Below, piece by piece: positions 34,181 to 42,911 of a stretch of 64,000 nt of DNA. Source of the DNA: Bacillus sp. NTK034 (GTDB lineage: Bacteria > Bacillota > Bacilli > Bacillales > Cytobacillaceae); assembly GCF_017303275.1 (NCBI RefSeq), contig NZ_JAFKOJ010000005.1, positions 248,001 through 312,000 of the forward strand, given 5' to 3'. Both the position numbers and the translations under genes were made by a program. The notes beneath the pieces are model-generated. The model did not search any database. It saw only the letters and a list, made by a program, of their open reading frames with translations, and was not told the DNA's origin. Position 1 is the stretch's first letter. Each line of letters begins with the position of its first letter.

Positions 34181-35188
34181 TTACACCTTGACCGTTTCAG
34201 GCAGTTCCTGATAGCCCTCCTGATAAATGCGGCTGATGATCGATTCGATTGCAGGCTCTTCCACGGTTAAATCTTTGATATTATGTGTTTCGGTAATTTG
34301 GGCAATTATTTCCGATGCTGACACTTCATCCCGGTTAAATCGGATCCAGAAGCGGCTTGCTTCTTCTTTAAACACCTCACCGCCCTTAAGCTGAAGGCTG
34401 TGAGATGATTCCTCCAGGTCAACGATAAGTGTCCTCGTTTTGCCAAAACGCTCTTTTACCACTTCGATTTCCCCGTCGTAAACTTTTTGCCCATGGTCAA
34501 TGAGAATCATCCGCTCACAGAGTTTTTCGATATCCACCATATCATGGGTGGTTAAAATGACGGTGATTTTGCGCTCATTATTAATCTCTTTAATAAAAGT
34601 CCTCATCTTCTCCTTGGCGACGACATCCAGGCCAATCGTCGGTTCATCCAGAAATAGGATTGGCGGGTCATGCAGCAGAGATGCGGCAATATCAGCCCTC
34701 ATCCTTTGCCCAAGCGACAGCTGGCGGACCGGTGTATTCAGGAATTCATCCAGCCCCAATATCTCTGTAAAGGTGTCCATGTTTTCCTTATACCGTTTAT
34801 CCGAAACCTGATAGATTTCCTTCAGCAGCTCAAACGATTCGATCGTAGGAAGATCCCACCAAAGCTGTGTTCTCTGGCCGAATACCACTCCGATATTCTT
34901 GGCATTTTCCTGCCTGTTTTCATAGGGAATGATGCCGTTTACCTTCACACTTCCTGAGCTTGGGACAAGAATGCCCGTCAGCATTTTGATGGTGGTTGAT
35001 TTTCCGGCGCCATTCGGTCCGATATAGCCCACCATTTCTCCTTCTCCGATCGAAAAGCTGATATCCTTCACTGCTTCCTTCTTAATATGTTCTCTTTTAA
35101 CCAGGCTCTTCACTGCGCCAAGAAAGCCTGTCTCCCTCTTGGCAATCATAAAGTCCTTCATTAAATTTTCAACCTCTATAATCGGCAA
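34181..35188 (-). CDS. ABC transporter ATP-binding protein
   Basis: A 335-residue ATPase of the ABC-2 exporter class: Walker A GPNGAGKST, Q-loop VFGQRTQLWWDLP, signature LSLGQRMRADIA, Walker B ILFLDEPTIGLD and TTHDMVDIE. A C-terminal accessory domain of about 90 residues follows. It works with the two membrane subunits encoded just upstream. TTG start behind GGAGGG. The VFGQRTQLWWDLP variant is typical of ATPases paired with ABC2-type-6 permeases. Substrate unknown. Confidence 0.88.
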   Translation of the reverse strand: MPIIEVENLMKDFMIAKRETGFLGAVKSLVKREHIKKEAVKDISFSIGEGEMVGYIGPNGAGKSTTIKMLTGILVPSSGSVKVNGIIPYENRQENAKNIGVVFGQRTQLWWDLPTIESFELLKEIYQVSDKRYKENMDTFTEILGLDEFLNTPVRQLSLGQRMRADIAASLLHDPPILFLDEPTIGLDVVAKEKMRTFIKEINNERKITVILTTHDMVDIEKLCERMILIDHGQKVYDGEIEVVKERFGKTRTLIVDLEESSHSLQLKGGEVFKEEASRFWIRFNRDEVSASEIIAQITETHNIKDLTVEEPAIESIISRIYQEGYQELPETVKV

Positions 35189-35209
35189 TTCCAGCCCTCC
35201 TAAACTATG

Positions 35210-36016
35210 TCATGAACCTGTACTCTTATATCTCTTTAAACCAAGCATCCAAATAGAATAAGCTACGGCAAAAAAGACGATGCCGACAAACGGCGACAAA
35301 TAACCGATATTCTCCGGGAAAAACGGCGTTTCCTTTTCCAGAAGCACAGCCGCGGGAAAATAGTTCACAAAACCGAATGGAACGACAAAGGCTGTAAACC
35401 ATTGGACGGCTTTCGGATAAATGACCAAAGGATAATTGGTCAGATTTCGGGCAGGAAACATGGCCACCCAGTAAAATTGCTCCGATTTCGTCGTCCAGAA
35501 AGCGAGGGCAGATATCATGACAAGCAGACCGCCCTGGATGAGGATGCCTCCCACCACAGATAACAGCAGAAATAAACTTTTTCCAACTGTCCAATCCAGG
35601 TGCAGCTCAAAGCTGACCCAAATAAAAATGCCGATGCTGAAGATGAACTGCCCAAATGAGGCCACGTCAAACTTCATCGCCATGAAATGAAAAAATGGAT
35701 TGATGGGCCTGACAAGAAAGCGGTCAAATGTGCCGTTTAAAATATAGGTGTCCAACCCCCTGAAATGAAAAAAGAGAATGATGCAGAATCCCCAGGATAA
35801 AACAGCAACAGCAAATAGAAACAGCATCTCATAAAAGGTCCATGAGCCCAGTTCCTGAAACTGATATAGCATGATCCACATGGTGACAGCAGTGCCTGTA
35901 TAAGATGTAATGAGCCCGACAATCCGCATGACAAAGGCAAACCGGTACTGCAACTGAGCCCTCACACCTGCAGAGATGAGCTTGAAGTACAAATCGAAAT
36001 ATTTTAGAACACTCAC
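35210..36016 (-). CDS. ABC-2 family permease, second subunit
   Basis: A 268-residue membrane protein with six hydrophobic segments, paired with the permease at 36020-36829. It has the family segments LDTYILNGTFDRFLVRPINPFFHFMA and NLTNYPLVIYPKAVQWF. GTG start with GGGGG upstream, only 3 bp after the first permease stop codon, so the three genes form one operon ending with the ATPase gene. Confidence 0.85.
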   Translation of the reverse strand: MSVLKYFDLYFKLISAGVRAQLQYRFAFVMRIVGLITSYTGTAVTMWIMLYQFQELGSWTFYEMLFLFAVAVLSWGFCIILFFHFRGLDTYILNGTFDRFLVRPINPFFHFMAMKFDVASFGQFIFSIGIFIWVSFELHLDWTVGKSLFLLLSVVGGILIQGGLLVMISALAFWTTKSEQFYWVAMFPARNLTNYPLVIYPKAVQWFTAFVVPFGFVNYFPAAVLLEKETPFFPENIGYLSPFVGIVFFAVAYSIWMLGLKRYKSTGS

Positions 36017-36019
36017 ACT

Positions 36020-36829
36020 CTATCCCCCCTGCACCACTACTTTTTGGGATGCGCGATTCCAGACAAACCTTAATAGCAGATAACTGGCAGCAGCCCAAAA
36101 TAATTGGACACCCAGGGATAGCAGGATCTCCTCACCAGAGATTTTGCCAATAAAAATCGCATTTGGTATGTAATAGATTCCCTGGAACGGCAAGTAAAGT
36201 GCCATCTTCTCCAGCCAGGCCGGAAAAAACCACAGAGGAATGACTGATCCTGAAAGAAGGGACATGGCAAAGTAAAAGACATCGACAATGCCGCCCGTTT
36301 CAACGAGAAAAAAGGAAAGCAGCCCAAAAGACATTTCAATGCAATAGCGAATCAGGAATCCAATTAAAGCTGATACGATGAACAAAGCCCAAGTCTCCCA
36401 GGCTGAAGGCAATGTCAAATCCATAAAAAAGAACATGACTGTATATAAAGGGAGCAGTGCTGTCAGTATGTAAAAGGCCACACTTCCAAAGTCGGCAAAA
36501 AGATAACGCAGCGGCACATCAAACGGCCTCATTAATTCCAGGGAAATATCTCCTGTCCGGACCTTCTCCTGGATTTCCCACAGCGGGGTGCCCGCCCCAT
36601 TTACTCCGGATAAAAATTGACTGACGACAATATAAGTCAGCATGGACTCAAAGCTGACGCCGCCAGCTTCTTCCCTCCCGGCATATAAAGCAGTCCAAAT
36701 CGAGCCCCACATCAGCAGAAAAATAAGATTTGAGCCAAGCCGCGACCATACATCAAACCGATAAACGGCTGATCGAAGAAAGGCCTTCTTTGTGAAGGTC
36801 CAATATAACCGAATCCTGAACATCCGCAC
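36020..36829 (-). CDS. ABC-2 family permease, first subunit
   Basis: A 269-residue membrane protein with six hydrophobic segments. It has a basic N-terminus (RIRLYWTFTKKAFLRSAVYRFDVWSRLGSN) and the segment EKVRTGDISLELMRPFDVPLRYL, the counterpart of the NGTFDRFLVRPINP segment in its partner. The start may be GTG at 36829 or ATG at 36823. First gene of the exporter operon; the transported substrate is unknown. Confidence 0.82.
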   Translation of the reverse strand: MRMFRIRLYWTFTKKAFLRSAVYRFDVWSRLGSNLIFLLMWGSIWTALYAGREEAGGVSFESMLTYIVVSQFLSGVNGAGTPLWEIQEKVRTGDISLELMRPFDVPLRYLFADFGSVAFYILTALLPLYTVMFFFMDLTLPSAWETWALFIVSALIGFLIRYCIEMSFGLLSFFLVETGGIVDVFYFAMSLLSGSVIPLWFFPAWLEKMALYLPFQGIYYIPNAIFIGKISGEEILLSLGVQLFWAAASYLLLRFVWNRASQKVVVQGG

Positions 36830-37012
36830 ACCCGCTTTTTAATTATTTTGATTATTTTATATTTTAACATAATATGGGAGCGTAAAAATAAGTTTGTTTT
36901 AGAAGTTTAAAAAGAAGGGAAACAGTGGATTTTAAGAGAAAGGGTTGGCTTTTTCAGGGGTTATGAATTAAAATAACATTTGGCTTATAAATATAAGAAA
37001 AAGGTGAATATA

Positions 37013-38371
37013 TTGATTGATGCATCCAGAAAGAAGCATTCTTCTTCAGACCTGATAAAATTTCTAATACCGTCTTTAATTGGAATCAGCTTGTTCATGG
37101 TTCCGATCAAATATCAAGGAGATATTACAATTCCCATAGCCATTTTTTCAGGCTGGATCCAAAACCTGCTTTCAGACTATCTTCCTGAAATCATGACCTT
37201 TATTATTGTCATTACATTATTGGGTACATTGCTTGCAAAATTCGCTAAGCCTGCTTTTATCGAAAAAAGCCCTTTTTTCAAGAACTTATTTGACGTTCCC
37301 TATATCTGGGCTGCAGCGAGATTTATAGGCGCTGTTTTTGCTGTTATTACCCTTTTTCAAATCGGTCCTGAACAGATCTGGTCTGAAAACACAGGAGGAT
37401 TGCTCTTAAATGACCTTCTGCCGATCCTGTTTTCAGTCTTTTTATTTGCCGGGCTGTTCCTGCCTTTGCTATTGAACTTCGGATTGCTCGAATTTTTTGG
37501 CGCGCTTTTAACGAAAATCATGCGTCCGGTATTTAAGCTGCCTGGAAGGTCATCAATTGACTGTGTGGCATCCTGGCTAGGCGATGGTACCATTGGTGTT
37601 CTTCTGACCAGTAAGCAGTATGAAGAAGGCTATTATACGAAAAGGGAAGCAGCTATTATCGGCACAACCTTTTCTGTAGTATCCATTACTTTCAGTCTTG
37701 TGGTAATTTCACAGGTAAACCTTGGCCATATGTTTGTGCCTTTTTATCTGACCATCACAGCAGCGGGCTTCATTTGCGCCATTATCAGCCCTAGAATCTG
37801 GCCCCTTTCCAGGAAGCCTGATACGTATTATAACGGCCAGGAGGCAGAACTGAATGAGAGCATCCCTGAAGGACATACTCCAGCAAGCTGGGGACTTAAA
37901 CAGGCTGTTTCTAAAGCAAGAACAAACCAGAGCTTGAAAGCCTTCTTCCAGGATGGCGCCAAAAACATTCTGGATATGTGGATGGGTGTAGCCCCTATTG
38001 TCATGGCTTTGGGAACCTTGGCTCTGATTATCGCGGAGTACACTCCTGTTTTTGCATTTTTAGGAATGCCGTTCATACCTTTGCTTGAATTAATGCAGGT
38101 GCCGGAAGCAAAAGCTGCTTCTGAAACACTAGTGGTCGGGTTTGCTGATATGTTCCTGCCTTCTGTAATCGGTGCAGGCATCGAAAGCGAAATGACACGG
38201 TTTTTCGTAGCTTCTGTATCCGTTACCCAGCTGATTTATATGTCAGAGGTTGGCGGCCTTTTGCTTGGCTCTAAAATCCCGGTAACATTATGGGATCTGA
38301 TTATTATCTTTATTCAAAGAACACTTATTACTTTGCCGGTAATTGTGGTGGCTGCGCATATTCTTTTCTAA
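37013..38371 (+). CDS. YjiH family membrane protein (nucleoside-recognition/Gate domain)
   Basis: A 452-residue polytopic membrane protein with two Gate-type halves. Marks of the YjiH family are IPSLIGISLFMVPI at the N-terminus, PGRSSIDCVASWLGDGTIGVLLTSKQYEEGYYTKREAAII, and VGFADMFLPSVIGAGIESEMTRFF. The role is unknown; Gate proteins are often carriers. The start is TTG at 37013 with AAAAAGGTG upstream. Followed by a repeat array rather than a clean terminator. Confidence 0.8.
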   Translation: MIDASRKKHSSSDLIKFLIPSLIGISLFMVPIKYQGDITIPIAIFSGWIQNLLSDYLPEIMTFIIVITLLGTLLAKFAKPAFIEKSPFFKNLFDVPYIWAAARFIGAVFAVITLFQIGPEQIWSENTGGLLLNDLLPILFSVFLFAGLFLPLLLNFGLLEFFGALLTKIMRPVFKLPGRSSIDCVASWLGDGTIGVLLTSKQYEEGYYTKREAAIIGTTFSVVSITFSLVVISQVNLGHMFVPFYLTITAAGFICAIISPRIWPLSRKPDTYYNGQEAELNESIPEGHTPASWGLKQAVSKARTNQSLKAFFQDGAKNILDMWMGVAPIVMALGTLALIIAEYTPVFAFLGMPFIPLLELMQVPEAKAASETLVVGFADMFLPSVIGAGIESEMTRFFVASVSVTQLIYMSEVGGLLLGSKIPVTLWDLIIIFIQRTLITLPVIVVAAHILF

Positions 38372-38416
38372 ATGTTTTGCTATCTGGTTCATGCTAAAAG
38401 CTGATATGACGGGAAG

Positions 38417-38515
38417 TGACCGATATATTGAGAAACTGACCGATATGCTTGGGTAGCTGACCGATATTTCAGCATTTTAACCGATAAACTTGCTTTACTG
38501 ACCGTTATATTAAAA
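38417..38515. repeat. tandem array, unit TGACCGATA, 20/21-bp period
   Basis: Units start at 38417, 38437, 38458, 38478 (TAACCGATA) and 38499 (TGACCGTTA): spacings 20, 21, 20, 21. The bases between are variable. It lies between convergent genes. The same unit is used in the array at 53224. Confidence 0.85.
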
Positions 38516-38576
38516 TCCTGGCAGATTATCAAGCTGGGGTGGCTGAAGAATTAGTGTAACAAGCGCTGTTTCTTCA

Positions 38577-38613
38577 GAAAAAGAGGTATCCTCAAGCGGG
38601 ATACCTCTTTTTA
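38577..38613 (-). terminator. terminator of the coat-like gene
   Basis: AAAAAGAGGTATCC and GGATACCTCTTTTT form a perfect stem; it can act on both strands. Confidence 0.85.
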
Positions 38614-38626
38614 TTAGCTCTTTATT

Positions 38627-39124
38627 TTAAAAACATTGGAAAGAACGAATTCTTCTCAAGTCAGTTCCATAATAGGTCCAGCGCCAGTTTCTCCAGCGCC
38701 AGCCAGCCACAGAAGTTCTGCCGACGAAGGTTGGATAGAACCAGAAGCTGTTACCGTTTTGAAGCCATACAAACGTATAGCGGAATAGGCAGCCTCTTAT
38801 GGCGCCAGGATCAACAGCAAACGTGCTGACCTGCTGCATTTGAGGTGTGAAGCTTGGCGGCGGCCCTGATGGAGGCCCATCCTGCCCCCCTGGGCCTCCT
38901 CCACCGCCCGGAGGTCCTGGTGGAGGTCCCGGAGGCCCAAAGCCGCCGCCCCCTCCTGGAGGAGGTCCCGGCGGAAAACCTGGAATATTGAACCCGCCTC
39001 CTGATCCTCCGCCTGGAAAACCTGGAATGCTGAACCCGCCTCCCGATCCTCCGCCCGGAAAAATGCGTCCATGTTCATTTTGGTCATACATATATGGATA
39101 AAACGGATAGTTTGTATAATCCAT
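38627..39124 (-). CDS. Gly/Pro-rich coat-like protein
   Basis: A 165-residue protein in three parts: a Tyr-rich head (YPFYPYMYDQN), a long Gly/Pro-rich middle (about 24-90) built from repeats of GGGSGGGF(S/N)IPGFP and then PPGPPPG, and a conserved C-terminal domain (RGCLFRYTFVWLQNGNSFWF...DLRRIRSFQCF) with a Cys near each end. The C-domain occurs in Bacillus spore-surface-like proteins of unknown role; surface location is inference, as there is no signal peptide. AAAGGAG before ATG, 26 bp after the ATPase gene, so co-transcribed with it. Confidence 0.7.
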   Translation of the reverse strand: MDYTNYPFYPYMYDQNEHGRIFPGGGSGGGFSIPGFPGGGSGGGFNIPGFPPGPPPGGGGGFGPPGPPPGPPGGGGGPGGQDGPPSGPPPSFTPQMQQVSTFAVDPGAIRGCLFRYTFVWLQNGNSFWFYPTFVGRTSVAGWRWRNWRWTYYGTDLRRIRSFQCF

Positions 39125-39150
39125 TTTTGAAGCTCCTTTCGTTTCCTGAT

Positions 39151-40248
39151 TTAGACTTTCTCTGAAATCAGCAGCAGCTCAGAGCGGACCTTCTCTTTGA
39201 TCCGGTCAACCACTGTAAAGTCCATGGCGTTGACATAGATTTTTTCCAGCGTGTCCCGCTGGGTTTTTGCCCGTGCCAGATAGGATATGGCTTCGGTCAT
39301 TTTATTTTTATAACGGGTGCTGATATCCTTTAGCTGTTCAGCGTAAATTTCATCTGTGCCCGAATTAATCGTAATTTCATACATGTCGACGATTTCATCC
39401 CCATCACGATTCGGAAAATACTCATGCGGGGCCGTGCTGTCGAATATAGCGAGGCCCAGCTCACGTACAATGATCATATCCAGGCTGTGCGGATCAAACC
39501 CGCAATGATAGATTTCAATATCAAATCCGCGGTTTTCAGCTTCGACTGCCAGCTTTTTCAGCATGGTTGACTTGCCGGAACCCGGACGCCCTTTTATGAA
39601 GTACCTTTTGGGAATATCCTCCGTAAGATTCGGCACAAAATCCACCGCTCCGATTGGAGTGGCTGCCCCTAAATAACGATGTTTTACAGTTGGTGTCTTA
39701 TTTAATTTCATCTTTCCATAGAAGGTGGAGATCAGCTTCTTGGTCAATTCATCCGCCTTCTGGAAATTCATATTTTCTATATAGATTTTTTCCCATTCAT
39801 CATGGATTCTCAGTGCTTCGGCAAACGTGTCATAGGCCGCTGCAAAGGAATTGCTGATCTGACCAGTCAGTACAGTGATTTCTTCTTTACTCGCAGCCAG
39901 AGCCCTTGAGTCCCAGGCTTCTCCGAGATTGATATATTCTTCGACCGCGCCGGGTGCTTTTGGTTCTATCACGTGCGGTGCTGTTCCATCGACAATGCCT
40001 GCTTTCAAAGAAGGAATGATCAAACCATCGATTGATTGACTGTCAGAGGAACAATAAATGTATTCAAGGTCATAGCCCTTTTCGAACAGTTCCGCTCCGA
40101 TTGCTTTCATCAGGGATGATTTGCCTGTTCCAGGGCCGCCTTTTAAAATGAATAAGCGATCAAGCCCCTGCAGGTTCGATTCGAATAAATTGTGAAATCC
40201 CCGGGCTGTATTCCCCCCGGCGAAGTATTTTAATATTTTCCCAGCCAC
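39151..40248 (-). CDS. tandem P-loop ATPase (PRK06851-like), unknown function
   Basis: A 365-residue cytosolic protein made of two related NTPase halves. Half 1 has Walker A GGPGTGKSS (near 38) and half 2 has GRPGSGKST (near 220). After each P-loop there is the same pattern: C..D..SIDGLII...GIVDGTAPH in half 1 and C..D.HSLDMII...AIFDSTAPH in half 2. GTG start with GGAAG. The family is common in spore formers but has no assigned function. First gene of a pair with the coat-like protein. Confidence 0.78.
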   Translation of the reverse strand: MAGKILKYFAGGNTARGFHNLFESNLQGLDRLFILKGGPGTGKSSLMKAIGAELFEKGYDLEYIYCSSDSQSIDGLIIPSLKAGIVDGTAPHVIEPKAPGAVEEYINLGEAWDSRALAASKEEITVLTGQISNSFAAAYDTFAEALRIHDEWEKIYIENMNFQKADELTKKLISTFYGKMKLNKTPTVKHRYLGAATPIGAVDFVPNLTEDIPKRYFIKGRPGSGKSTMLKKLAVEAENRGFDIEIYHCGFDPHSLDMIIVRELGLAIFDSTAPHEYFPNRDGDEIVDMYEITINSGTDEIYAEQLKDISTRYKNKMTEAISYLARAKTQRDTLEKIYVNAMDFTVVDRIKEKVRSELLLISEKV

Positions 40249-40322
40249 TATTTACACTTCCTTTCGAAATGCATTTTCACCTTACAATATGCAAAGGGAG
40301 CAGGATGGGTGAAAGCCTATTT

Positions 40323-40413
40323 AGAAAAGCGGAAGCGCCTTAACCACCCCCGACAAGCCTTTTTAGGAGGATTGGCTTGTGCTTGTCGGGGGCAGGCTGC
40401 TTGCGCTAGACAA
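40323..40413. repeat. AAAGCGGAAGCGCC element with duplicated hairpin
   Basis: AGAAAAGCGGAAGCGCC, then CCCCCGACAAGC...GCTTGTCGGGGG (12-bp stem) in place of the usual CTCGAG core, ending GCGCTAGACAATTATC. Confidence 0.75.
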
Positions 40414-40448
40414 TTATCGACGTTCAAAATTTTATACTTTTTTCGTAA

Positions 40449-40485
40449 AAAAGAGTGCTGAATCATGGTGATTCAGCACTCTTCA
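40449..40485 (-). terminator. terminator of ybaK
   Basis: AGAGTGCTGAATC and GATTCAGCACTCT perfect stem; on the minus strand followed by TTTTTT. Confidence 0.85.
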
Positions 40486-40491
40486 CTTTCA

Positions 40492-40968
40492 TTATTTTAT
40501 TAAATCCGCAAGATTAGCTCCGATTGCTTTCTGTAAATCTTCCGCTTTGAGCTCCATCTGCATGCCGATTTTGCCTCCGCTGACAATGATCAGATCAAGC
40601 TCCGCTGCCTTTACATCGATGAAAGAGGGATACTGCTTTTTCATTCCAACCGGGGAGCAGCCGCCGCGGATGTAGCCGGTCAGCTTTTGGATATCTTTGA
40701 CCGGAATCATTTCGACTTTCTTTTCGCCGGATGCTTTAGCGGCCTTTTTCAAGTCCAGCTCGTCCTCCACGGGAATGATGAACACGTAGATCTGCTTGCT
40801 GTGGCCTTGAGCAACTAAGGTTTTATAGACAGATTCAGGATCTTTGCCAATCTTCGATGCCACCGAAACCCCATCGATTTTCCCGTCCTGATTGTCGTAT
40901 GTAATCAGTCCATACTCCACTTTCTGAGCATCCAGCATACGCATTGCATTTGTTTTACCCTTTGCCAT
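40492..40968 (-). CDS. ybaK: Cys-tRNA(Pro)/Cys-tRNA(Cys) deacylase
   Basis: A 158-residue YbaK/EbsC-family editing enzyme that hydrolyses Cys mischarged on tRNA(Pro). Family features are the catalytic lysine in ESVYKTLVAQG, EVDELDLKKAAKA-like helix and the loop GYIRGGCSPVGMKKQYPSFID. The ATG at 40968 has TGGAGG upstream and is preferred over 40983. Single gene. Confidence 0.9.
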   Translation of the reverse strand: MAKGKTNAMRMLDAQKVEYGLITYDNQDGKIDGVSVASKIGKDPESVYKTLVAQGHSKQIYVFIIPVEDELDLKKAAKASGEKKVEMIPVKDIQKLTGYIRGGCSPVGMKKQYPSFIDVKAAELDLIIVSGGKIGMQMELKAEDLQKAIGANLADLIK

Positions 40969-41042
40969 TGCCTGCGCCTCCATTGGTTATTTTTCTCATT
41001 TTAGCATTTTGGGATGATTTCAAAAAGGATCAGACTTATTAA

Positions 41043-41073
41043 AAAAGCAGGATCCCTAAAAGGAATCCTGCGA
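41043..41073 (-). terminator. terminator of the alpha-glucosidase gene
   Basis: On the minus strand GCAGGATTCC and GGGATCCTGC pair, followed by TTTTTT. Confidence 0.8.
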
Positions 41074-41080
41074 ACAAAGC

Positions 41081-42742
41081 TTATTTCAATCGATAAACAC
41101 GGGCTTCATAAGGCTTAAGCGTAAATGAATCCATATCTTCATGCGTTTCAACCGGGTAGTTATTCAATAAAAGCTGATTATTAGAAAGCTTAAATTCAGC
41201 TTCAAAGGATGCTTCCTCTGTTGAAAGATTTGTAATGACGACTACCTTGTCATCATCTGATGTACGTGTATAGGCATAGATTTGCTTATCTTCTTCAAGA
41301 AGCAGATCGTATTGGCCATAGGTGAAGACTTCATTATCTTTTTTCAATCGAATCATTTTTTTATAGAACGAAAGGATGGATTCCTGGTCCTGCGACTGGA
41401 CTTCCACATTGATTTCCTTATAGTTCGGATTGACCTTCATCCATGGCTGGCCTGTTGTGAATCCTGCGTTGTCCCTGGAAGACCACTGCATAGGCGTACG
41501 GCTGTTATCGCGGGAAGAGGCCCAGATAATATCCATGATTTCCTGATGGGACATGCCTTCCTCTTTTTTAAGGCGATAAAGGTTTTTCACGGCTACGTCA
41601 TCATAATCTTCAATGGATGGGAATTGGACATTGGTCATGCCGATTTCCTGTCCCTGATAAATGAATGGCGTTCCCTGCATCAGGAAGTACATGGCACCCA
41701 TGGATGTTGCGCTCTGGTGCCAGTATTCCTCATCATTTCCCCATGTTGAAACAACTCGAGGCTTGTCATGGTTTTCAATAAATAGGGCGTTCCATCCATC
41801 AGATTCCAGGCCTTTCTGCCAGCGGGTAAGAACTTTTTTCAGCTCGACAATATCAACCTCCGGATTGGTTTCCGCATCCCAAAGGCCAAGGTGTTCAAAT
41901 TGAAAAATCATATCCATTTTACCCTGTTCTTCACCAACCCAAAGATCAGCTTCATCCACGGTAACTCCGTTTGCTTCCCCCACTGTCATTACATCATAGT
42001 TCGCATATGTGCGGTCTTTAAATTCCTTTAAGAATGCGTGAATGCCTTCCTGGTTCATATGCATATCGAAGGAAGAAACATACTTTTGCTTCTTCGGATT
42101 CGGCATATCAGGCAGGCCGGCTCGCTTTTTGATATGGCTGATGGCATCAATCCGGAAACCGTCGATTCCCTTATCCAGCCACCAGTTCACCGTATCATAT
42201 AAAGCCTCACGGACTTCTTTGTTCTCCCAGTTTAAATCAGGCTGCCTGGTTGAAAAAACATGCAGGAAATACTGTTCCGTCTTCTCATCATATTCCCATG
42301 CTGACCCGCCGAAAATGCTTTCCCAATTATTCGGTTCCTTGCCATTCTTTCCGTCTCTCCAAATATACCAGTCCCTCTTCGGGTTCTCCTTGGATGAACG
42401 GGATTCGATAAACCATTGATGTTCGTCACTTGTATGGTTCAAGACAAGATCAAGAATCAGCTTCATATCTCGCTTATGAACTTCATCCATCAGCTGGCTG
42501 AAATCCTCCATCGATCCGAAATCCTCCATGATATCCTGATAATCTGAAATATCGTAGCCATTATCATCATTAGGGGATTTGTACATTGGGCAAATCCAGA
42601 TGACATCGATCCCTAATCCTTTAATATAATCTAGCCGCTGAATGATTCCCTGAAGATCGCCAATTCCATCTCCGTTTGTGTCCTGGAAACTGCGGGGATA
42701 AATTTGATAGCCTACTGCTTCTTTCCACCAAACCTTCTTCAT
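41081..42742 (-). CDS. alpha-glucosidase / oligo-1,6-glucosidase (GH13)
   Basis: A 553-residue cytosolic exo-glucosidase for maltose- or isomaltose-type oligosaccharides. Barrel motifs: DLVLNHTSDEH, nucleophile Asp199 (GFRIDAISH), acid/base Glu256 (VGEANG), Asp326 (IENHDKPR); the QIYPRSFQDTNGDGIGD opening is typical of this subfamily. The residue after the nucleophile is Ala, not the Val seen in classical oligo-1,6-glucosidases, so linkage preference is open. ATG with GAGGGTG. Two LacI-type operators lie upstream. No sugar transporter is adjacent. Confidence 0.9.
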   Translation of the reverse strand: MKKVWWKEAVGYQIYPRSFQDTNGDGIGDLQGIIQRLDYIKGLGIDVIWICPMYKSPNDDNGYDISDYQDIMEDFGSMEDFSQLMDEVHKRDMKLILDLVLNHTSDEHQWFIESRSSKENPKRDWYIWRDGKNGKEPNNWESIFGGSAWEYDEKTEQYFLHVFSTRQPDLNWENKEVREALYDTVNWWLDKGIDGFRIDAISHIKKRAGLPDMPNPKKQKYVSSFDMHMNQEGIHAFLKEFKDRTYANYDVMTVGEANGVTVDEADLWVGEEQGKMDMIFQFEHLGLWDAETNPEVDIVELKKVLTRWQKGLESDGWNALFIENHDKPRVVSTWGNDEEYWHQSATSMGAMYFLMQGTPFIYQGQEIGMTNVQFPSIEDYDDVAVKNLYRLKKEEGMSHQEIMDIIWASSRDNSRTPMQWSSRDNAGFTTGQPWMKVNPNYKEINVEVQSQDQESILSFYKKMIRLKKDNEVFTYGQYDLLLEEDKQIYAYTRTSDDDKVVVITNLSTEEASFEAEFKLSNNQLLLNNYPVETHEDMDSFTLKPYEARVYRLK

Positions 42743-42794
42743 GTTAACACCCTCAATTTTATATAAATTTCTTTTCTATTATCGCGGTTGGTGC

Positions 42795-42806
42795 GCAAAC
42801 GTTTGC
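42795..42806. promoter_or_regulatory. LacI/CcpA-type operator near the alpha-glucosidase promoter
   Basis: GCAAACGTTTGC is a perfect palindrome; extended on the minus strand, TGCAAACGTTTGCG fits cre in all but the last base. A GATAAT box that could be the -10 lies just downstream on the minus strand, so a bound repressor would cover the promoter. Confidence 0.7.
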
Positions 42807-42864
42807 ATTAAGAGCCATAAAAAAAGCTGCCTGCTTTTAAGCATTTGCATACTACTACAGTAAG

Positions 42865-42877
42865 TGTAACGCTTACA
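42865..42877. promoter_or_regulatory. second LacI/CcpA-type operator upstream of the alpha-glucosidase
   Basis: TGTAACGCTTACA (minus strand TGTAAGCGTTACA) is an inverted repeat around CG, very close to the amyE-type cre. It lies about 70 bp upstream of the first site. Confidence 0.65.
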
Positions 42878-42911
42878 ATTGGATTTTTCAATACCCTTTT
42901 TCAGGACAAAT

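Noticed and set aside
38847..39101. Proline/glycine-rich plus-strand frame
   Set aside because: It is the complement of the Gly/Pro-rich coat-like gene; the minus strand has the ribosome site, the conserved C-terminal domain and the operon context.
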